DNA of 64,000 nt from Undibacterium paludis (GTDB taxonomy: Bacteria > Pseudomonadota > Gammaproteobacteria > Burkholderiales > Burkholderiaceae_D), in the NCBI RefSeq assembly GCF_022568815.1, contig NZ_JAKZHX010000001.1:558001-622000 (forward strand). Direction: 5' to 3'. Numbering within the stretch: position 1 is the stretch's first letter; each line of letters opens with the position of its first letter. Below the pieces are notes generated by a model, which saw only the letters and a list, made by a program, of their open reading frames with translations, had not been told where the DNA came from and made no database searches. This document shows, one piece after another, positions 8,871 to 18,099 of the stretch. The translations under genes were made by a program, and so were the position numbers.

Positions 8871-10538
8871 ATGGCTAATTACGTCTACACCATGAATCGC
8901 GTCGGCAAAATCGTGCCGCCCAAGCGTCAAATCCTCAAAGATATCTCCCTCTCCTTTTTCCCTGGCGCCAAGATAGGCGTGCTGGGTCTGAATGGTTCCG
9001 GCAAATCCTCGCTGCTCAAAATCATGGCAGGCATAGACAAGGACATACAGGGCGAAGCCGTGCCCATGCCTAACCTGAACATTGGTTACCTGCCGCAAGA
9101 ACCGCAACTTGATCCTGAACAAACCGTGCGTCAGGCAGTTGAGTCTGCCCTCGGTGAAGTGTTTGAAGCCAAGGCCAAACTCGAAGAAGTGTATGCCGCC
9201 TATGCAGAAGAAGATGCTGACTTTGATGCGCTGGCCAATGAGCAGGCGCGCCTGGAAGCCATCATCTCCGCCTCTGCCGGTGACAATGTGGAACTGCAAC
9301 TCGAAATGGCAGCTGACGCCCTGCGCCTGCCTGCATGGGATGCAAAAATCGGCGTATTGTCCGGTGGTGAGAAGCGCCGCGTTGCACTGTGCCGTTTGCT
9401 GCTATCCAAACCTGACATGCTCTTGCTGGACGAACCTACCAACCATCTGGATGCAGAATCGGTCGACTGGCTGGAACAATTTCTGTTACGCTTCCCTGGC
9501 ACCGTGGTGGCGATTACCCATGACCGCTACTTCCTGGACAATGCTGCCGAATGGATTTTGGAACTTGACCGCGGCCATGGTATTCCCTGGAAAGGCAATT
9601 ACTCTTCCTGGCTGGACCAGAAGCAAGCCCGTCTGAAACAGGAAGAAGCAACCGAATCTGCCCGCCAGAAAGCTCTGCAAAAAGAACTGGAATGGTCACG
9701 TCAGAACCCGAAAGCGCGTCAGGCCAAGAGCAAGGCCCGTCTGGCCCGCTTCAATGAAATGAGCGAGCATGAATACCAGAAGCGCAACGAAACCCAGGAG
9801 ATTTTCATCCCTGTGGCAGAGCGCCTGGGTAATGAAGTCATCGAATTCAAGAACGTCAGCAAAGCCTTTGGCGACCGACTGCTCATCGATAACCTGAGCT
9901 TCAAGATTCCTCCTGGTGCTATCGTCGGTATTATCGGCCCTAACGGTGCTGGTAAATCTACCCTGTTCAAGATGATCAAGGGCCTGGAAACACCAGACAG
10001 CGGTGAAGTTGTGCTGGGCCAGACAGCAAAAATCTCTTTGGTAGATCAATCGCGTGAAGACCTCGGCAATACCAAGACCGTGTTTGAAGACGTGGCCAAC
10101 GGTGCCGACATTTTGACCGTCGGCCGTTTTGAAATGCCTTCACGCGCCTACCTTGGCCGTTTCAACTTCAAGGGTGGTGACCAGCAAAAGATCGTAGGCA
10201 ACCTGTCTGGTGGTGAACGTGGCCGTTTGCACCTTGCAAAAACCCTGCTGCAAGGCGGCAATGTCCTGCTGCTCGATGAACCGTCAAATGACCTGGACGT
10301 GGAAACCCTGCGTGCTCTCGAAGATGCCTTGCTGGAGTTTGCCGGCAGCGTCATGGTCATCTCGCATGACCGCTGGTTCCTTGACCGTATCGCCACGCAC
10401 ATCCTGGCGTTTGAAGGCAATTCGCAAGTGACTTTCTTTGACGGCAATTATCAGGAATATGAAGCCGACAAGAAAAAACGTCTGGGTGAAGAAGGTGCCA
10501 AACCCAAACGCATCCGTTACAAGCCACTGACTGTGTAA
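8871..10538 (+). CDS. ettA: Energy-dependent translational throttle protein EttA
   Basis: ABC-F ATPase of 555 aa, the normal EttA length. It has two ABC domains with Walker A GLNGSGKSS and GPNGAGKST, signatures LSGGEKRRVALCRLL and LSGGERGRLHLAKTL, and Walker B regions ending DEPTNHLD and DEPSNDLD. The arm insertion in domain 1 and the charged linker between the domains (SRQNPKARQAKSKARLARF) are as in EttA. It has no membrane segments. EttA binds the ribosomal E site and gates the first elongation step according to the ATP/ADP ratio. It is a monocistronic gene with its own upstream region. A GC-rich inverted repeat follows at about 10570-10605 but without a T tract. Confidence 0.96.
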   Translation: MANYVYTMNRVGKIVPPKRQILKDISLSFFPGAKIGVLGLNGSGKSSLLKIMAGIDKDIQGEAVPMPNLNIGYLPQEPQLDPEQTVRQAVESALGEVFEAKAKLEEVYAAYAEEDADFDALANEQARLEAIISASAGDNVELQLEMAADALRLPAWDAKIGVLSGGEKRRVALCRLLLSKPDMLLLDEPTNHLDAESVDWLEQFLLRFPGTVVAITHDRYFLDNAAEWILELDRGHGIPWKGNYSSWLDQKQARLKQEEATESARQKALQKELEWSRQNPKARQAKSKARLARFNEMSEHEYQKRNETQEIFIPVAERLGNEVIEFKNVSKAFGDRLLIDNLSFKIPPGAIVGIIGPNGAGKSTLFKMIKGLETPDSGEVVLGQTAKISLVDQSREDLGNTKTVFEDVANGADILTVGRFEMPSRAYLGRFNFKGGDQQKIVGNLSGGERGRLHLAKTLLQGGNVLLLDEPSNDLDVETLRALEDALLEFAGSVMVISHDRWFLDRIATHILAFEGNSQVTFFDGNYQEYEADKKKRLGEEGAKPKRIRYKPLTV

Positions 10539-10755
10539 GTAGAAGTAAATCCTGGCGTATTTCTTGCTGTTGCCTGTTTAAAATCTGTTCAAACAAGCAG
10601 GCAAGGATTACGTCAGGAAAAAATCGTTAGTTCCCCGGTAGTAAGTTTCTTTAACAGTCTGTTTTTTCCAGATACGCTAAGCTGTCGGCTTTATGCTGGC
10701 AGCAAGTATCGGTACGTATCGGTTTGATGTCTGTGACAGCAAAGGATCGAACGCT

Positions 10756-11163
10756 ATGCAAAAAAAACACCTGTACGCTGCCCTGTTCTGCCTCGCCCTG
10801 AGCATGATAACGGCAACAGCCTCAGCCAACTCCGGCGGTAGTGCCAGTGCCACCGGCGGTGCAGCAACAGCCAAGCTGGAACCCTTTGTCGTGAACCTGT
10901 CCACGACTGACCGTTATCTGCAACTGAGCCTGACTTTACAGATTGCCACGGCAGAGGTCACCGACAGGATCAAGATGTTCATGCCGAAGGTCAGACATGT
11001 ACTGATCGTCATCCTAAGCAGCAAGGAAGGTGAACAATTACAAAGCCTGGAAGGCAAGCACAAACTCATGGAAGAAATCAAGGATGGTGTCAACAAGACA
11101 CTGGACATGAAAGAACATGACGGTGTGACTGACGTATTTTTTGAGAATTTTGTTATCCAGTAA
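10756..11163 (+). CDS. FliL-like flagellar basal-body-associated protein
   Basis: A 135-aa protein with an N-terminal hydrophobic segment or signal peptide (LYAALFCLALSMITATASA). The FliL-type core reads KLEPFVVNLSTTDRYLQLSLTLQI, a helix with PKVRHVLIVILSSK, and ends with VTDVFFENFVIQ. FliL proteins ring the flagellar stator. This copy stands alone, away from flagellar genes, and is preceded by AAAGGA seven bases before ATG 10756. It may be one of the solitary FliL paralogues common in beta-proteobacteria, so a flagellar role is not certain. Confidence 0.75.
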   Translation: MQKKHLYAALFCLALSMITATASANSGGSASATGGAATAKLEPFVVNLSTTDRYLQLSLTLQIATAEVTDRIKMFMPKVRHVLIVILSSKEGEQLQSLEGKHKLMEEIKDGVNKTLDMKEHDGVTDVFFENFVIQ

Positions 11164-11193
11164 GCAATTACACCCTGTCGGATAATCAGGTAG

Positions 11194-11907
11194 TCAGCTC
11201 AGTGCCCAGGCCGTTTCCAGGGCGAGCTCTGTCATCGCCCCAAAACTGTTTTGCCTGTCATCTGCTGAAAGGCTGGCATGGGTACGCAGATTGTCAGCCA
11301 CCGTCAATATGCCCAGTGCCTGTACAGCATGTTCCGCCGCCACGGCATACAAACCGGCCAGCTCCATTTCCACTGCCAGCACCTGCATTTTTTCCATCAC
11401 ATCAAATAACTGTGGCTGGACCGAATAAAACAGGTCGGCAGAAAACACATTGCCCACACTGACCGGTATCTGCAAGCGCTGTGCCGTGTCAACAGTACGC
11501 GCCAGCAAGCCATAATCAGCAATGGCGGCAAAATCGTGGTCCAAGAAACGCATGCGATTGACCTTGCTGTCCGTGCAGGCTCCCATGGCAATCAGGACAT
11601 CCCCCAGGGCAATGTCTGGCTTCAAGGCACCGCAAGAGCCCAGGCGTATCAAGATTCTGGCACCGTATTCGCGTATCAGCTCGGTGGCATAGATACTGAT
11701 GGATGGTATCCCCATGCCATGCGCCATCACTGATACGGGCTTGCCACGATAAGAGCCGGTATAGCCAAACATATTACGCACATTGGTCACCAGCCTGGCT
11801 TCCTGCAGGTACTGGTCAGCAATCATCTTCGCCCGCAATGGGTCGCCAGGCATCAGCACGATATCGGCAAAATCACCGGGAACGGCATTTATGTGGGGAG
11901 TGGGCAT
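11194..11907 (-). CDS. deoD: Purine-nucleoside phosphorylase DeoD
   Basis: A 237-aa protein with the features of the hexameric PNP family: [27 protein letters not shown] at the N-terminus (phosphate-binding loop), [14 protein letters not shown], the GSCGAL motif, [14 protein letters not shown] for ribose binding, and the catalytic Asp in TVADN. It cleaves purine (deoxy)ribonucleosides with phosphate to the free base and (deoxy)ribose-1-phosphate in the cytosol. It overlaps the deoA stop by 19 bases and is the last gene of deoC-deoA-deoD. Confidence 0.95.
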   Translation of the reverse strand: MPTPHINAVPGDFADIVLMPGDPLRAKMIADQYLQEARLVTNVRNMFGYTGSYRGKPVSVMAHGMGIPSISIYATELIREYGARILIRLGSCGALKPDIALGDVLIAMGACTDSKVNRMRFLDHDFAAIADYGLLARTVDTAQRLQIPVSVGNVFSADLFYSVQPQLFDVMEKMQVLAVEMELAGLYAVAAEHAVQALGILTVADNLRTHASLSADDRQNSFGAMTELALETAWALS

Positions 11908-13295
11908 GCGTTTTCCTTGGTGGGCTGGTCGCCGTCTTCTCCCAGCTCTGAATCCTGCCTTTTTCCACGCAGGGTCTGGTATACCTGTTGCGGGTGGTCT
12001 GCCACCTGCCTGCCGATGTCAAATGCCGCCAGCAATCTGGTGCGGGCAATGAGCAGACTGGCTTCGTCGCGGGCATGGATAATGGCCAGGGGCGTGTGTG
12101 CATCCACTTCCTGTCCCAGTTCGGCCAATTGCGTCAAGCCCACACCGAGATCGGCTTGCTGACCCGGACCTCCCCTGCCTGCCCCCAGTGTCAGCACCGC
12201 CATGCCAACGGCGCGTGTATCGATCTGCCTGAGCCAGGCTGTCTGTCCCTCTGGCACCGGGGCATACAAAGGTAATTGCAAAGGCGCCTGCGGCAGATAG
12301 CGATCAAATTTGTCCAGCAGGTCAGACGGCCCACCCAGGGCAGTGCAACTGCGTGCAAACACCTCTGCAGCCCTGCCAGAACGCAGAGCCTGAAGCAGGC
12401 GTACCTGTGCATCCCGCTCATCATCTGCCAGTCCGCCCAGTAACAGCATTTCACTACCTAGAGCCAAGACTGTCTGATGCAATCTGGCAGGACAGTTATC
12501 TGACCGCAGATACCGTAATGCCTCACGCATTTCGATGGCATTGCCAACACTGGGTGCCAGTGGCTGATTCATGTCGGTGATCAAAGCCGAACATGCCATG
12601 CCCGCCGCATTGGCAGTGGCTATGATGCTGTGCGCCAGTGCCTGGGCTTGCGCCAGCTCCGGTGTCTGTGCACCGTTGCCGCATTTGATATCCATCACCA
12701 GCATCTGCAAACCCGCTGCAAACTTTTTTGACAGTATGGAAGCCGTGATCAAGGGCAGACAGTCAACAGTACCCGTCACATCGCGTATCGCGTACAGACG
12801 CCGGTCCGCTGGCGCCAGGTCGACAGTCTGGCCGATGATAGCCATGCCACACTCACGGACCACGCGTTTGAAACGCGCCAGATCAGGTGTACTGCAGTAA
12901 CCAGGAATGGACTCCAGCTTGTCTTGCGTACCGCCAGTATGACCAAGGCCACGACCCGTGATCATCGGCACCACACCGCCGCAGGCGACCACCATGGGGG
13001 CAAGTACCAGTGACACCAGGTCGCCCACACCGCCGGTAGAATGCTTATCCATTACCGGACCTGGCAAATCCATCTCGCCCCAGGCCAGCACCGTTCCCGA
13101 GTCACGCATGGCCAGCGTCAGGGCAGAACTCTCATTGGCAGACATGCCCTGGAAGCAGGTCGCCATGCAGAACGCCGCCAATTGTGCATCGGACACAGAA
13201 CCATTGACCATTCCAGTAACCAGTGAAGCAATTTCATCACCCGCCAACGGCAGGCCGGCACGCTTTTTTTGTATCAGTTCTTGCGCCAGCAACAT
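11889..13295 (-). CDS. deoA: Thymidine phosphorylase DeoA
   Basis: A 468-aa protein of the nucleoside phosphorylase II family. [11 protein letters not shown] is the phosphate-binding signature, followed by [19 protein letters not shown] and [17 protein letters not shown]. It converts thymidine and phosphate to thymine and 2-deoxyribose-1-phosphate. The last ~25 residues form an extension that overlaps deoD. It begins one base after the deoC stop, so translation is coupled. Together the three deo enzymes funnel nucleoside sugars towards glyceraldehyde-3-phosphate and acetaldehyde. A phosphopentomutase gene (deoB) is not present here. Confidence 0.95.
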   Translation of the reverse strand: MLLAQELIQKKRAGLPLAGDEIASLVTGMVNGSVSDAQLAAFCMATCFQGMSANESSALTLAMRDSGTVLAWGEMDLPGPVMDKHSTGGVGDLVSLVLAPMVVACGGVVPMITGRGLGHTGGTQDKLESIPGYCSTPDLARFKRVVRECGMAIIGQTVDLAPADRRLYAIRDVTGTVDCLPLITASILSKKFAAGLQMLVMDIKCGNGAQTPELAQAQALAHSIIATANAAGMACSALITDMNQPLAPSVGNAIEMREALRYLRSDNCPARLHQTVLALGSEMLLLGGLADDERDAQVRLLQALRSGRAAEVFARSCTALGGPSDLLDKFDRYLPQAPLQLPLYAPVPEGQTAWLRQIDTRAVGMAVLTLGAGRGGPGQQADLGVGLTQLAELGQEVDAHTPLAIIHARDEASLLIARTRLLAAFDIGRQVADHPQQVYQTLRGKRQDSELGEDGDQPTKENACPLPT

Positions 13296-13296
13296 G

Positions 13297-14079
13297 TCAA
13301 TAAGCTGTTGAGGTAATCGTTTGCGTATCCTGCAGGCAGGCCAGAAGACTACTCAGGAGGCCAGATGCACCAAATCGAAAGTGTGCAGGTTGCACCCAGT
13401 CTGCTCCCAGTAGTCTGTCTGCCAGCGCCAGATAAACAGCCGCGTCTACTACTGTTTTCACTCCGCCAGCCGCCTTGAAGCCACAATGCCCTCCGGTTTC
13501 CTTGATGACGGTCAGCATGGTTTCTGCCGCTGCCAGCGTGGCATTGACCGTCACTTTACCGGTGGATGTCTTGATGAAGTCTGCCCCCGCTTTTATTGCA
13601 ATCAGGCTGGCACTGCGTATCAACTCAGCACTACGCAACTCGCCACTCTCTATGATGACTTTGAGTAACTTGTCGCCGCAGGCCGCCTTGCAGCTGCTGA
13701 CCATCTCCGCTCCTATATCGGCATCACCCACCATCAAGGCGCGATAAGGGAAAACCAGGTCTACTTCGTCCGCCCCATAGGCAACGGCGGCAAGGGTTTC
13801 TGCCACGGCAATATCAACGTCAGCATCACCATGCGGGAAATTGACCACCGTCGCAATCCTGACCGCAGCAGCCCCCTGTCCGGATAAAACTTTCCTGGCA
13901 TGTGGAATAAAGCGCGGATATATGCAGATTGCGGCGACCGTTCCGGCCGGGCCATGAGCGGCCCTGCACAAATCAGAGATCACTTCACGTGTATCACTGT
14001 CATTGAGGCTGGTCAGGTCCATCAAACCCAGGGCGCGGCTGGCAGCCTGCTTCAAATCTACATCGGTGGCAGATGGCAT
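13297..14079 (-). CDS. deoC: Deoxyribose-phosphate aldolase DeoC
   Basis: A 260-aa class I aldolase with a TIM-barrel pattern. The Schiff-base lysine lies in FIKTSTGK, a proton-relay lysine in [11 protein letters not shown], and the aldolase pattern [11 protein letters not shown] precedes them. It splits 2-deoxyribose-5-phosphate to glyceraldehyde-3-phosphate and acetaldehyde. It starts at ATG 14079 behind AAGGGAAGT and heads the deo operon. In the 267 bases to the next gene on the right I see one GC-rich inverted repeat (about 14108-14128) but no recognised operator. Confidence 0.95.
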   Translation of the reverse strand: MPSATDVDLKQAASRALGLMDLTSLNDSDTREVISDLCRAAHGPAGTVAAICIYPRFIPHARKVLSGQGAAAVRIATVVNFPHGDADVDIAVAETLAAVAYGADEVDLVFPYRALMVGDADIGAEMVSSCKAACGDKLLKVIIESGELRSAELIRSASLIAIKAGADFIKTSTGKVTVNATLAAAETMLTVIKETGGHCGFKAAGGVKTVVDAAVYLALADRLLGADWVQPAHFRFGASGLLSSLLACLQDTQTITSTAY

Positions 14080-14346
14080 GAACTACTTCCCTTAATAAAA
14101 AGAGCTTGCCGGGAGCGCCATGCCCCCGGTTACTGTGGCCCTAAGATAAAACGCAATTCGTTTTTAGCGCTTGATGTATATCAGCTATCGAGCGACCAAC
14201 AGACAGCTTCACCACTGAACTATGGGAGTTTGTCTGGATTTTCAGCAAACTATCGCTTTAAGCAGATTTCAGCGATTTCCCCTGTACCTGAAGCCAATAA
14301 ATACGCACAATAGCGGATTACCCTGTTCTTCAAGTCGCCCTTGTCC

Positions 14347-14949
14347 ATGCATCAACTCGCAGCCCCCGCCTTTGCTGAAATTGAAATCAAGAAAAGCCGG
14401 TTCCTCGGGCAACTCTATCCTCTCAATAGCCGCGCCGAAGCCATCCAGAAACTAAACGAAATCCGCGCCCGCCACCCCGACGCCGTACATGTCTGCTGGG
14501 CCCTGATCTGCACCGGCGACTCCGGCCTTGATGATGATGGCGAGCCATCCGGTACCGCCGCCAAACCCATGTACAACGTACTGGTACATAAAGGTGTCAG
14601 CAATGTGCTGGCCGTCGTCGTACGCTATTGGGGTGGCACCAAGCTGGGGGCAGGCGGGCTGACACGCGCCTACGGACAAGCCATATCAGACGCCTTCAAA
14701 CAGGCGACACTGGTCGAAATCGAGTATTTTGTTGCCTGGACCGTCACCTGCGCCTATAGCGAAGAATCCCAGGTCAGGCACCTGTGCAACAAATTCCAGG
14801 TCACAGTCAAAGAAGTCAGCTACACCGACTCCTGTAGTATGGAAGTCAGCATCAAGGAAAACCTGAGTAACAGTTTTGAGTCTGAGCTGGTCAGCCTGCT
14901 GAAAGGGCAAGTCAGGATCGGCAAACCAGAAGCCGTGCAATATAGATAG
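14347..14949 (+). CDS. YigZ/IMPACT family protein
   Basis: A ~200-aa protein of the IMPACT/YigZ family. The N-terminal UPF0029 core contains KKSRFLGQ, DDDGEPSGTAAKPM and VVVRYWGGTKLGAGGLTRAY, all family signatures, followed by the ferredoxin-like C-terminal domain. Family members are linked to translation control in eukaryotes; the bacterial role is unclear. The start is either ATG 14347 or TTG 14341, and neither has a clear ribosome-binding site. It is transcribed divergently from deoC. Confidence 0.9.
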   Translation: MHQLAAPAFAEIEIKKSRFLGQLYPLNSRAEAIQKLNEIRARHPDAVHVCWALICTGDSGLDDDGEPSGTAAKPMYNVLVHKGVSNVLAVVVRYWGGTKLGAGGLTRAYGQAISDAFKQATLVEIEYFVAWTVTCAYSEESQVRHLCNKFQVTVKEVSYTDSCSMEVSIKENLSNSFESELVSLLKGQVRIGKPEAVQYR

Positions 14950-15053
14950 ACGAATATACAATACAATCTACCCTGCTTGCATCAACTCTGAAGAAGCGGG
15001 GTTCTGCAAAGCGTTTTCTTTCCATCATCAGGCAAGTAATAGTTTCCCAAGTG

Positions 15054-15069
15054 AATTTACATGTAAATT
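15054..15069. promoter_or_regulatory. 16-bp perfect palindrome upstream of the kinase gene
   Basis: AATTTACATGTAAATT is fully self-complementary. A one-mismatch version of its core (ATTTACATATAAA, 15088-15100) lies 33 bases downstream centre to centre, close to three helical turns. Related ATGTAAAT sequences occur again on the promoter of the FHA-sigma-54 gene at 19664-19692. A shared dimeric regulator is inferred. Confidence 0.55.
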
Positions 15070-15070
15070 G

Positions 15071-15100
15071 TTGTCAATTGTCATGTCATTTACATATAAA
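15071..15100 (+). promoter_or_regulatory. Sigma-70-type promoter of the Ser/Thr kinase gene
   Basis: TTGTCA (15071-15076) and TATAAA (15095-15100) are spaced by 18 bases. The -10 hexamer overlaps the second, imperfect copy of the palindrome and the first copy ends just before the -35. A protein bound there could block or modulate this promoter. The leader to ATG 15256 would be about 150 bases. A sigma-54-like GG...GC at 15170-15182 has nine instead of ten bases between and was not accepted. Confidence 0.45.
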
Positions 15101-15255
15101 ATAAGCTCACTTGTCACTCTGAGTACATAGTTTTGTAATAAAGTTTGTCCTTGTCTTGCCGTTACAACTGGTTACGATTTGCCTTATCCTGTCAATTCAT
15201 TACATAGTCGGACCAGGCTCATGCGGTAAAAGAATCAACAATAAGCAAGAAGCCA

Positions 15256-17463
15256 ATGCAAAACATTACACTCAACAGCGGAACTGAAATTGGAATAAAT
15301 GATTTACAACATGACGCTGTTAGACTGAAACATTATGAATTCAAGCACCGCCTTGGCGAAGGTGGTTTTGGGCATGTCTATGAAGCCTGGGACAGCAAGC
15401 TGCATCGCGCCGTCGCCATCAAACAGTTAAAACACCTGGAAGGTATAGCAGAGTCCATCAGCCTGATCAAGGAAGCACGTCTGGCAGCCTCGCTCAAGCA
15501 CCCTGCTTTTGTCAAAATCTTTGCGATTGAAGAAGAAGGTGACAACCAGTCCATCGTCATGGAACTGGTGCCCGGGCAAACCCTCAAGCAGATACTGCAA
15601 GCCCAGCCGCAACAACCGCTGCCCGAGCAGCAGGCGATAAAGATCATCAGCCAGGTAGCGGAAGCCATGCAGGAAGCCCATGCATCCGGCCTTACCCATG
15701 GTGACCTGAAACCGTCGAACCTGATGCTCGAACCCGATGGCAAGGTGCGCATACTGGATTTCGGCCTGGCGACACAGGCAGACACCCAGGCCACGACATC
15801 CATGAGCCAGCTTGACCCGCAGGGCACCATCGCCTACATGGCGCCAGAACGCATGATGGGCGCAGCAGCCAATGCCCAGAGCGATATCTATGCGCTGGGC
15901 GTAGTCCTGTACGAAATGATCAGCGGCAGCCGCCCCTTCGCCAGCGCCAGCGGCCTGGCCCTGGCCGCCTCACTGATGCAATCGAATTCGGACAGCTGGG
16001 AATACCCGGCCAATACCAGCCAGGCCCTGGTCAAACTGATACTGGCCATGACCGCCCGCCAGCCGGAAAAACGGCTGGCCAGCATGCAGCAAGTGCTGGA
16101 GCAGTTGCAGACGCTGACAGGTACGTCTTTGCCATCCATGACAAATACAAAAGCTGCGCCCCTCCCCACCTCAGCAAGCAGTCGCTGGCAGAAGTTGAGC
16201 AAACCACAGCGTCTGGGCCTGGCGGTTTTATTAGTTATGGCCCTGGGATATGGCGCATGGCAGGCAGCGCCTTATCTTGAAATTGACAAGATGTCGCTGA
16301 AGCCCTACTCAGAATCCCTAACGATGAAACAGGGCCTGGAAGCCTTGAAGCAATTTGACAGGCCAGGGAGCCTGGATATAGCCGAAGCGAATTTTCAAAC
16401 AGTGCTGAAACATAACCCTGAACAGGCGGGTGCTGTTGCAGGCCTGTCTATTGTCTATACCTTCCGCTACAGTAGCGACAAGCAAGACGAAATCCTGTTG
16501 CAAAAAGCCGATGCCAGTGCTCAGCAGGCACTTAAATTAAATGACAAATTAGCCCTCAGTCATATTGCCATTGCCCGAGTGAAAACACACTTAGGTAAAA
16601 ATGACGTTGCTCTTAGCGAATATGAAAAAGCACTAAATTTGGACCCTGACAATGTCTTCGCGTCTTATGGACGTATCACCGTGTTGCGTCAATTAAAACA
16701 CTATGATGAGGCTGTGAAATTCGCAACAACCGGGTTAGAAAAATTTCCAAACGAACGAATTTTTGCTGAAGAATTAGGGGTTATTTTTTTTGAGCAAGGT
16801 AAGTACGTAGAAGCAGAAAAATACTTCAGATTAAGCATAAAAATTCAGCCGGACTCAGTATTTGCCTACGCAAATGTGAATAATGCCCTAGTCAAACAAA
16901 ATCGGGATGAAGAAGGTTTGCAAATTCTTCAGCAAGGTTTATTAATCAGACCTAGCGCCCTGCTTTATTCAAACCTTGGTAACTCTCTATTCAAAAAAGG
17001 GGACTATATTGGAGCTGCCGATGCATTTGAGCTTGCCGTAACGCCAAACAAAGGAAATCCTTCTTTCTATCTTGGCTGGGCAAATTTAGGCGACAGTTTG
17101 CTGTGGATACCTGGGCGCGCAGAGGACGCAAAAAAAGCTTATCAAAAAGCACTTGATTTACTTGCTCCACGTGTCGCCCTCACTCCCAAAGACGCTACTC
17201 TCATTTCAAGATACGGCCTGTATTCAGCACGCATCGGCGATAAAGTAAAAGCTGAGGAATATTTAACACGGGCACTGAATTTGGAGCCTAAAAACAGTAG
17301 TGTTCATTTTCGCGCTGGTCTAGCTTACGAACTACTTGGTCAGCGAGATAGTGCCTTACATGAAATAACCAAATCAATAGAATATGGTTATTCCATCAAA
17401 TCGATTGAATCAGAACCCGACCTGATCAATTTAAGGCGCGATCCACGGTTTGTTCAGAAATAA
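15256..17463 (+). CDS. Membrane Ser/Thr protein kinase with C-terminal TPRs
   Basis: A 735-aa protein with three parts. Residues 28-290 form a Hanks-type kinase: glycine loop LGEGGFGHV, ATP-anchoring Lys56 in VAIKQ, catalytic loop HGDLKPSN with Asp150, DFG at 168-170 and APE in YMAPERM. The usual HRD is HGD, so it is a non-RD kinase and may not need activation-loop phosphorylation. A single membrane helix lies at about 319-338, and about 390 residues of TPR-like repeats (LNLDPDNVFASYGRITVL, LNLEPKNSSVHFRAGLAY) would be periplasmic. The kinase half is GC-rich whereas the TPR half, from roughly 16500, is clearly AT-rich, suggesting that the sensor part was exchanged. The most likely partner is the FHA-sigma-54 regulator at 18100-19620. 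Confidence 0.88.
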   Translation: MQNITLNSGTEIGINDLQHDAVRLKHYEFKHRLGEGGFGHVYEAWDSKLHRAVAIKQLKHLEGIAESISLIKEARLAASLKHPAFVKIFAIEEEGDNQSIVMELVPGQTLKQILQAQPQQPLPEQQAIKIISQVAEAMQEAHASGLTHGDLKPSNLMLEPDGKVRILDFGLATQADTQATTSMSQLDPQGTIAYMAPERMMGAAANAQSDIYALGVVLYEMISGSRPFASASGLALAASLMQSNSDSWEYPANTSQALVKLILAMTARQPEKRLASMQQVLEQLQTLTGTSLPSMTNTKAAPLPTSASSRWQKLSKPQRLGLAVLLVMALGYGAWQAAPYLEIDKMSLKPYSESLTMKQGLEALKQFDRPGSLDIAEANFQTVLKHNPEQAGAVAGLSIVYTFRYSSDKQDEILLQKADASAQQALKLNDKLALSHIAIARVKTHLGKNDVALSEYEKALNLDPDNVFASYGRITVLRQLKHYDEAVKFATTGLEKFPNERIFAEELGVIFFEQGKYVEAEKYFRLSIKIQPDSVFAYANVNNALVKQNRDEEGLQILQQGLLIRPSALLYSNLGNSLFKKGDYIGAADAFELAVTPNKGNPSFYLGWANLGDSLLWIPGRAEDAKKAYQKALDLLAPRVALTPKDATLISRYGLYSARIGDKVKAEEYLTRALNLEPKNSSVHFRAGLAYELLGQRDSALHEITKSIEYGYSIKSIESEPDLINLRRDPRFVQK

Positions 17464-17482
17464 TCCATTTTATTGCAAGACA

Positions 17483-17498
17483 TGGAACGGTTTTTGCA
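17483..17498 (+). promoter_or_regulatory. Sigma-54 promoter upstream of 17620 gene
   Basis: TGGAACGGTTTTTGCA matches TGGCACG-N4-TTGCA with one mismatch and exact spacing. Transcription would begin near 17509, about 110 bases before ATG 17620. It lies just after the kinase stop codon and next to a sigma-54 activator gene. Confidence 0.65.
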
Positions 17499-17619
17499 AC
17501 ATATCTTGATAGTTTCAAAAATCTCTTTAATCAGTGGTCAATGATTATTGAATCGCAAAGCATGAATACCAAGTCTCTTCATGCTTATTTATTTCGTTCA
17601 ACAAATTTAGGACTTGAAT

Positions 17620-18069
17620 ATGAGTGAATCAGTAAATTACACTTTTACGACTTTTTTTAACCAAGGTGACCCACAAAGTCGGGGGACGATCTCAGCAACC
17701 GGGAAATTCAATCCTGAACCTCCAAGAGACCCAGTAAGCCATAAACATGTACTGAATGTCGGCGATACTGTGCTTTTTAATTTTCAAGGTACGCCGACTT
17801 ATCCCAGCAATACCTTTACCGTAACGGCAAGCGCATTCATCGCTATTTGCAAAGGCATCTTGAGCAATGGCCAGAGCGCTACAATTGGAACAACAAAAAC
17901 TGCGTGTCCAGTAGACGGTGTGACGATGACAATGACAGAAGATAGCCTTGGTTTCTGGGGTTTTACAATCTCATTCACAGCAGATTTTACAGATCCATCT
18001 GGCAACGTTGTCAGTTCAGAGTTCTTTTACCTTCCAGACCCGGAGGTTGATGTGCAAACCGGCGGTTAA
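17620..18069 (+). CDS. Uncharacterised beta-rich protein in kinase/sigma-54 module
   Basis: A 149-aa protein of unknown function starting at ATG 17620, eight bases after AGGA. It has no signal peptide and no membrane helix. The composition (many T, S, F, V in alternating hydrophobic runs such as NTFTVTASAFIAI and FWGFTISFTADFTDPSG) suggests a beta-sandwich. Residues HVLNVGDTVLFNFQGTP resemble HQILHAGDVVFFTGVP in the product of the 20796 gene, so the two may share a domain. It has its own sigma-54 promoter. The gene is AT-rich like the 3' half of the kinase gene. It ends near an inverted repeat shared with the convergent FHA gene. Confidence 0.7.
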   Translation: MSESVNYTFTTFFNQGDPQSRGTISATGKFNPEPPRDPVSHKHVLNVGDTVLFNFQGTPTYPSNTFTVTASAFIAICKGILSNGQSATIGTTKTACPVDGVTMTMTEDSLGFWGFTISFTADFTDPSGNVVSSEFFYLPDPEVDVQTGG

Positions 18070-18088
18070 CCAATGAAAACAATTGGTT
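18068..18088. terminator. Inverted repeat between convergent genes
   Basis: AACCAAT (18068-18074) and ATTGGTT (18082-18088) can form a seven-base-pair hairpin with a seven-base loop. It overlaps the stop codon of the 17620 gene and lies 12 bases from the stop of the FHA regulator. There is no T tract, so it is a weak terminator candidate at best. Confidence 0.3.
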
Positions 18089-18099
18089 AGTAACACTGT

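Noticed and set aside
10570..10605. Inverted repeat after ettA as terminator
   Set aside because: TTGCCTG and CAGGCAA can pair over a long loop, but no T tract follows and the loop is large.
15169..15183. Sigma-54-like TGG...TTGC before the kinase gene
   Set aside because: Only nine bases separate GG and GC; the spacing must be ten.
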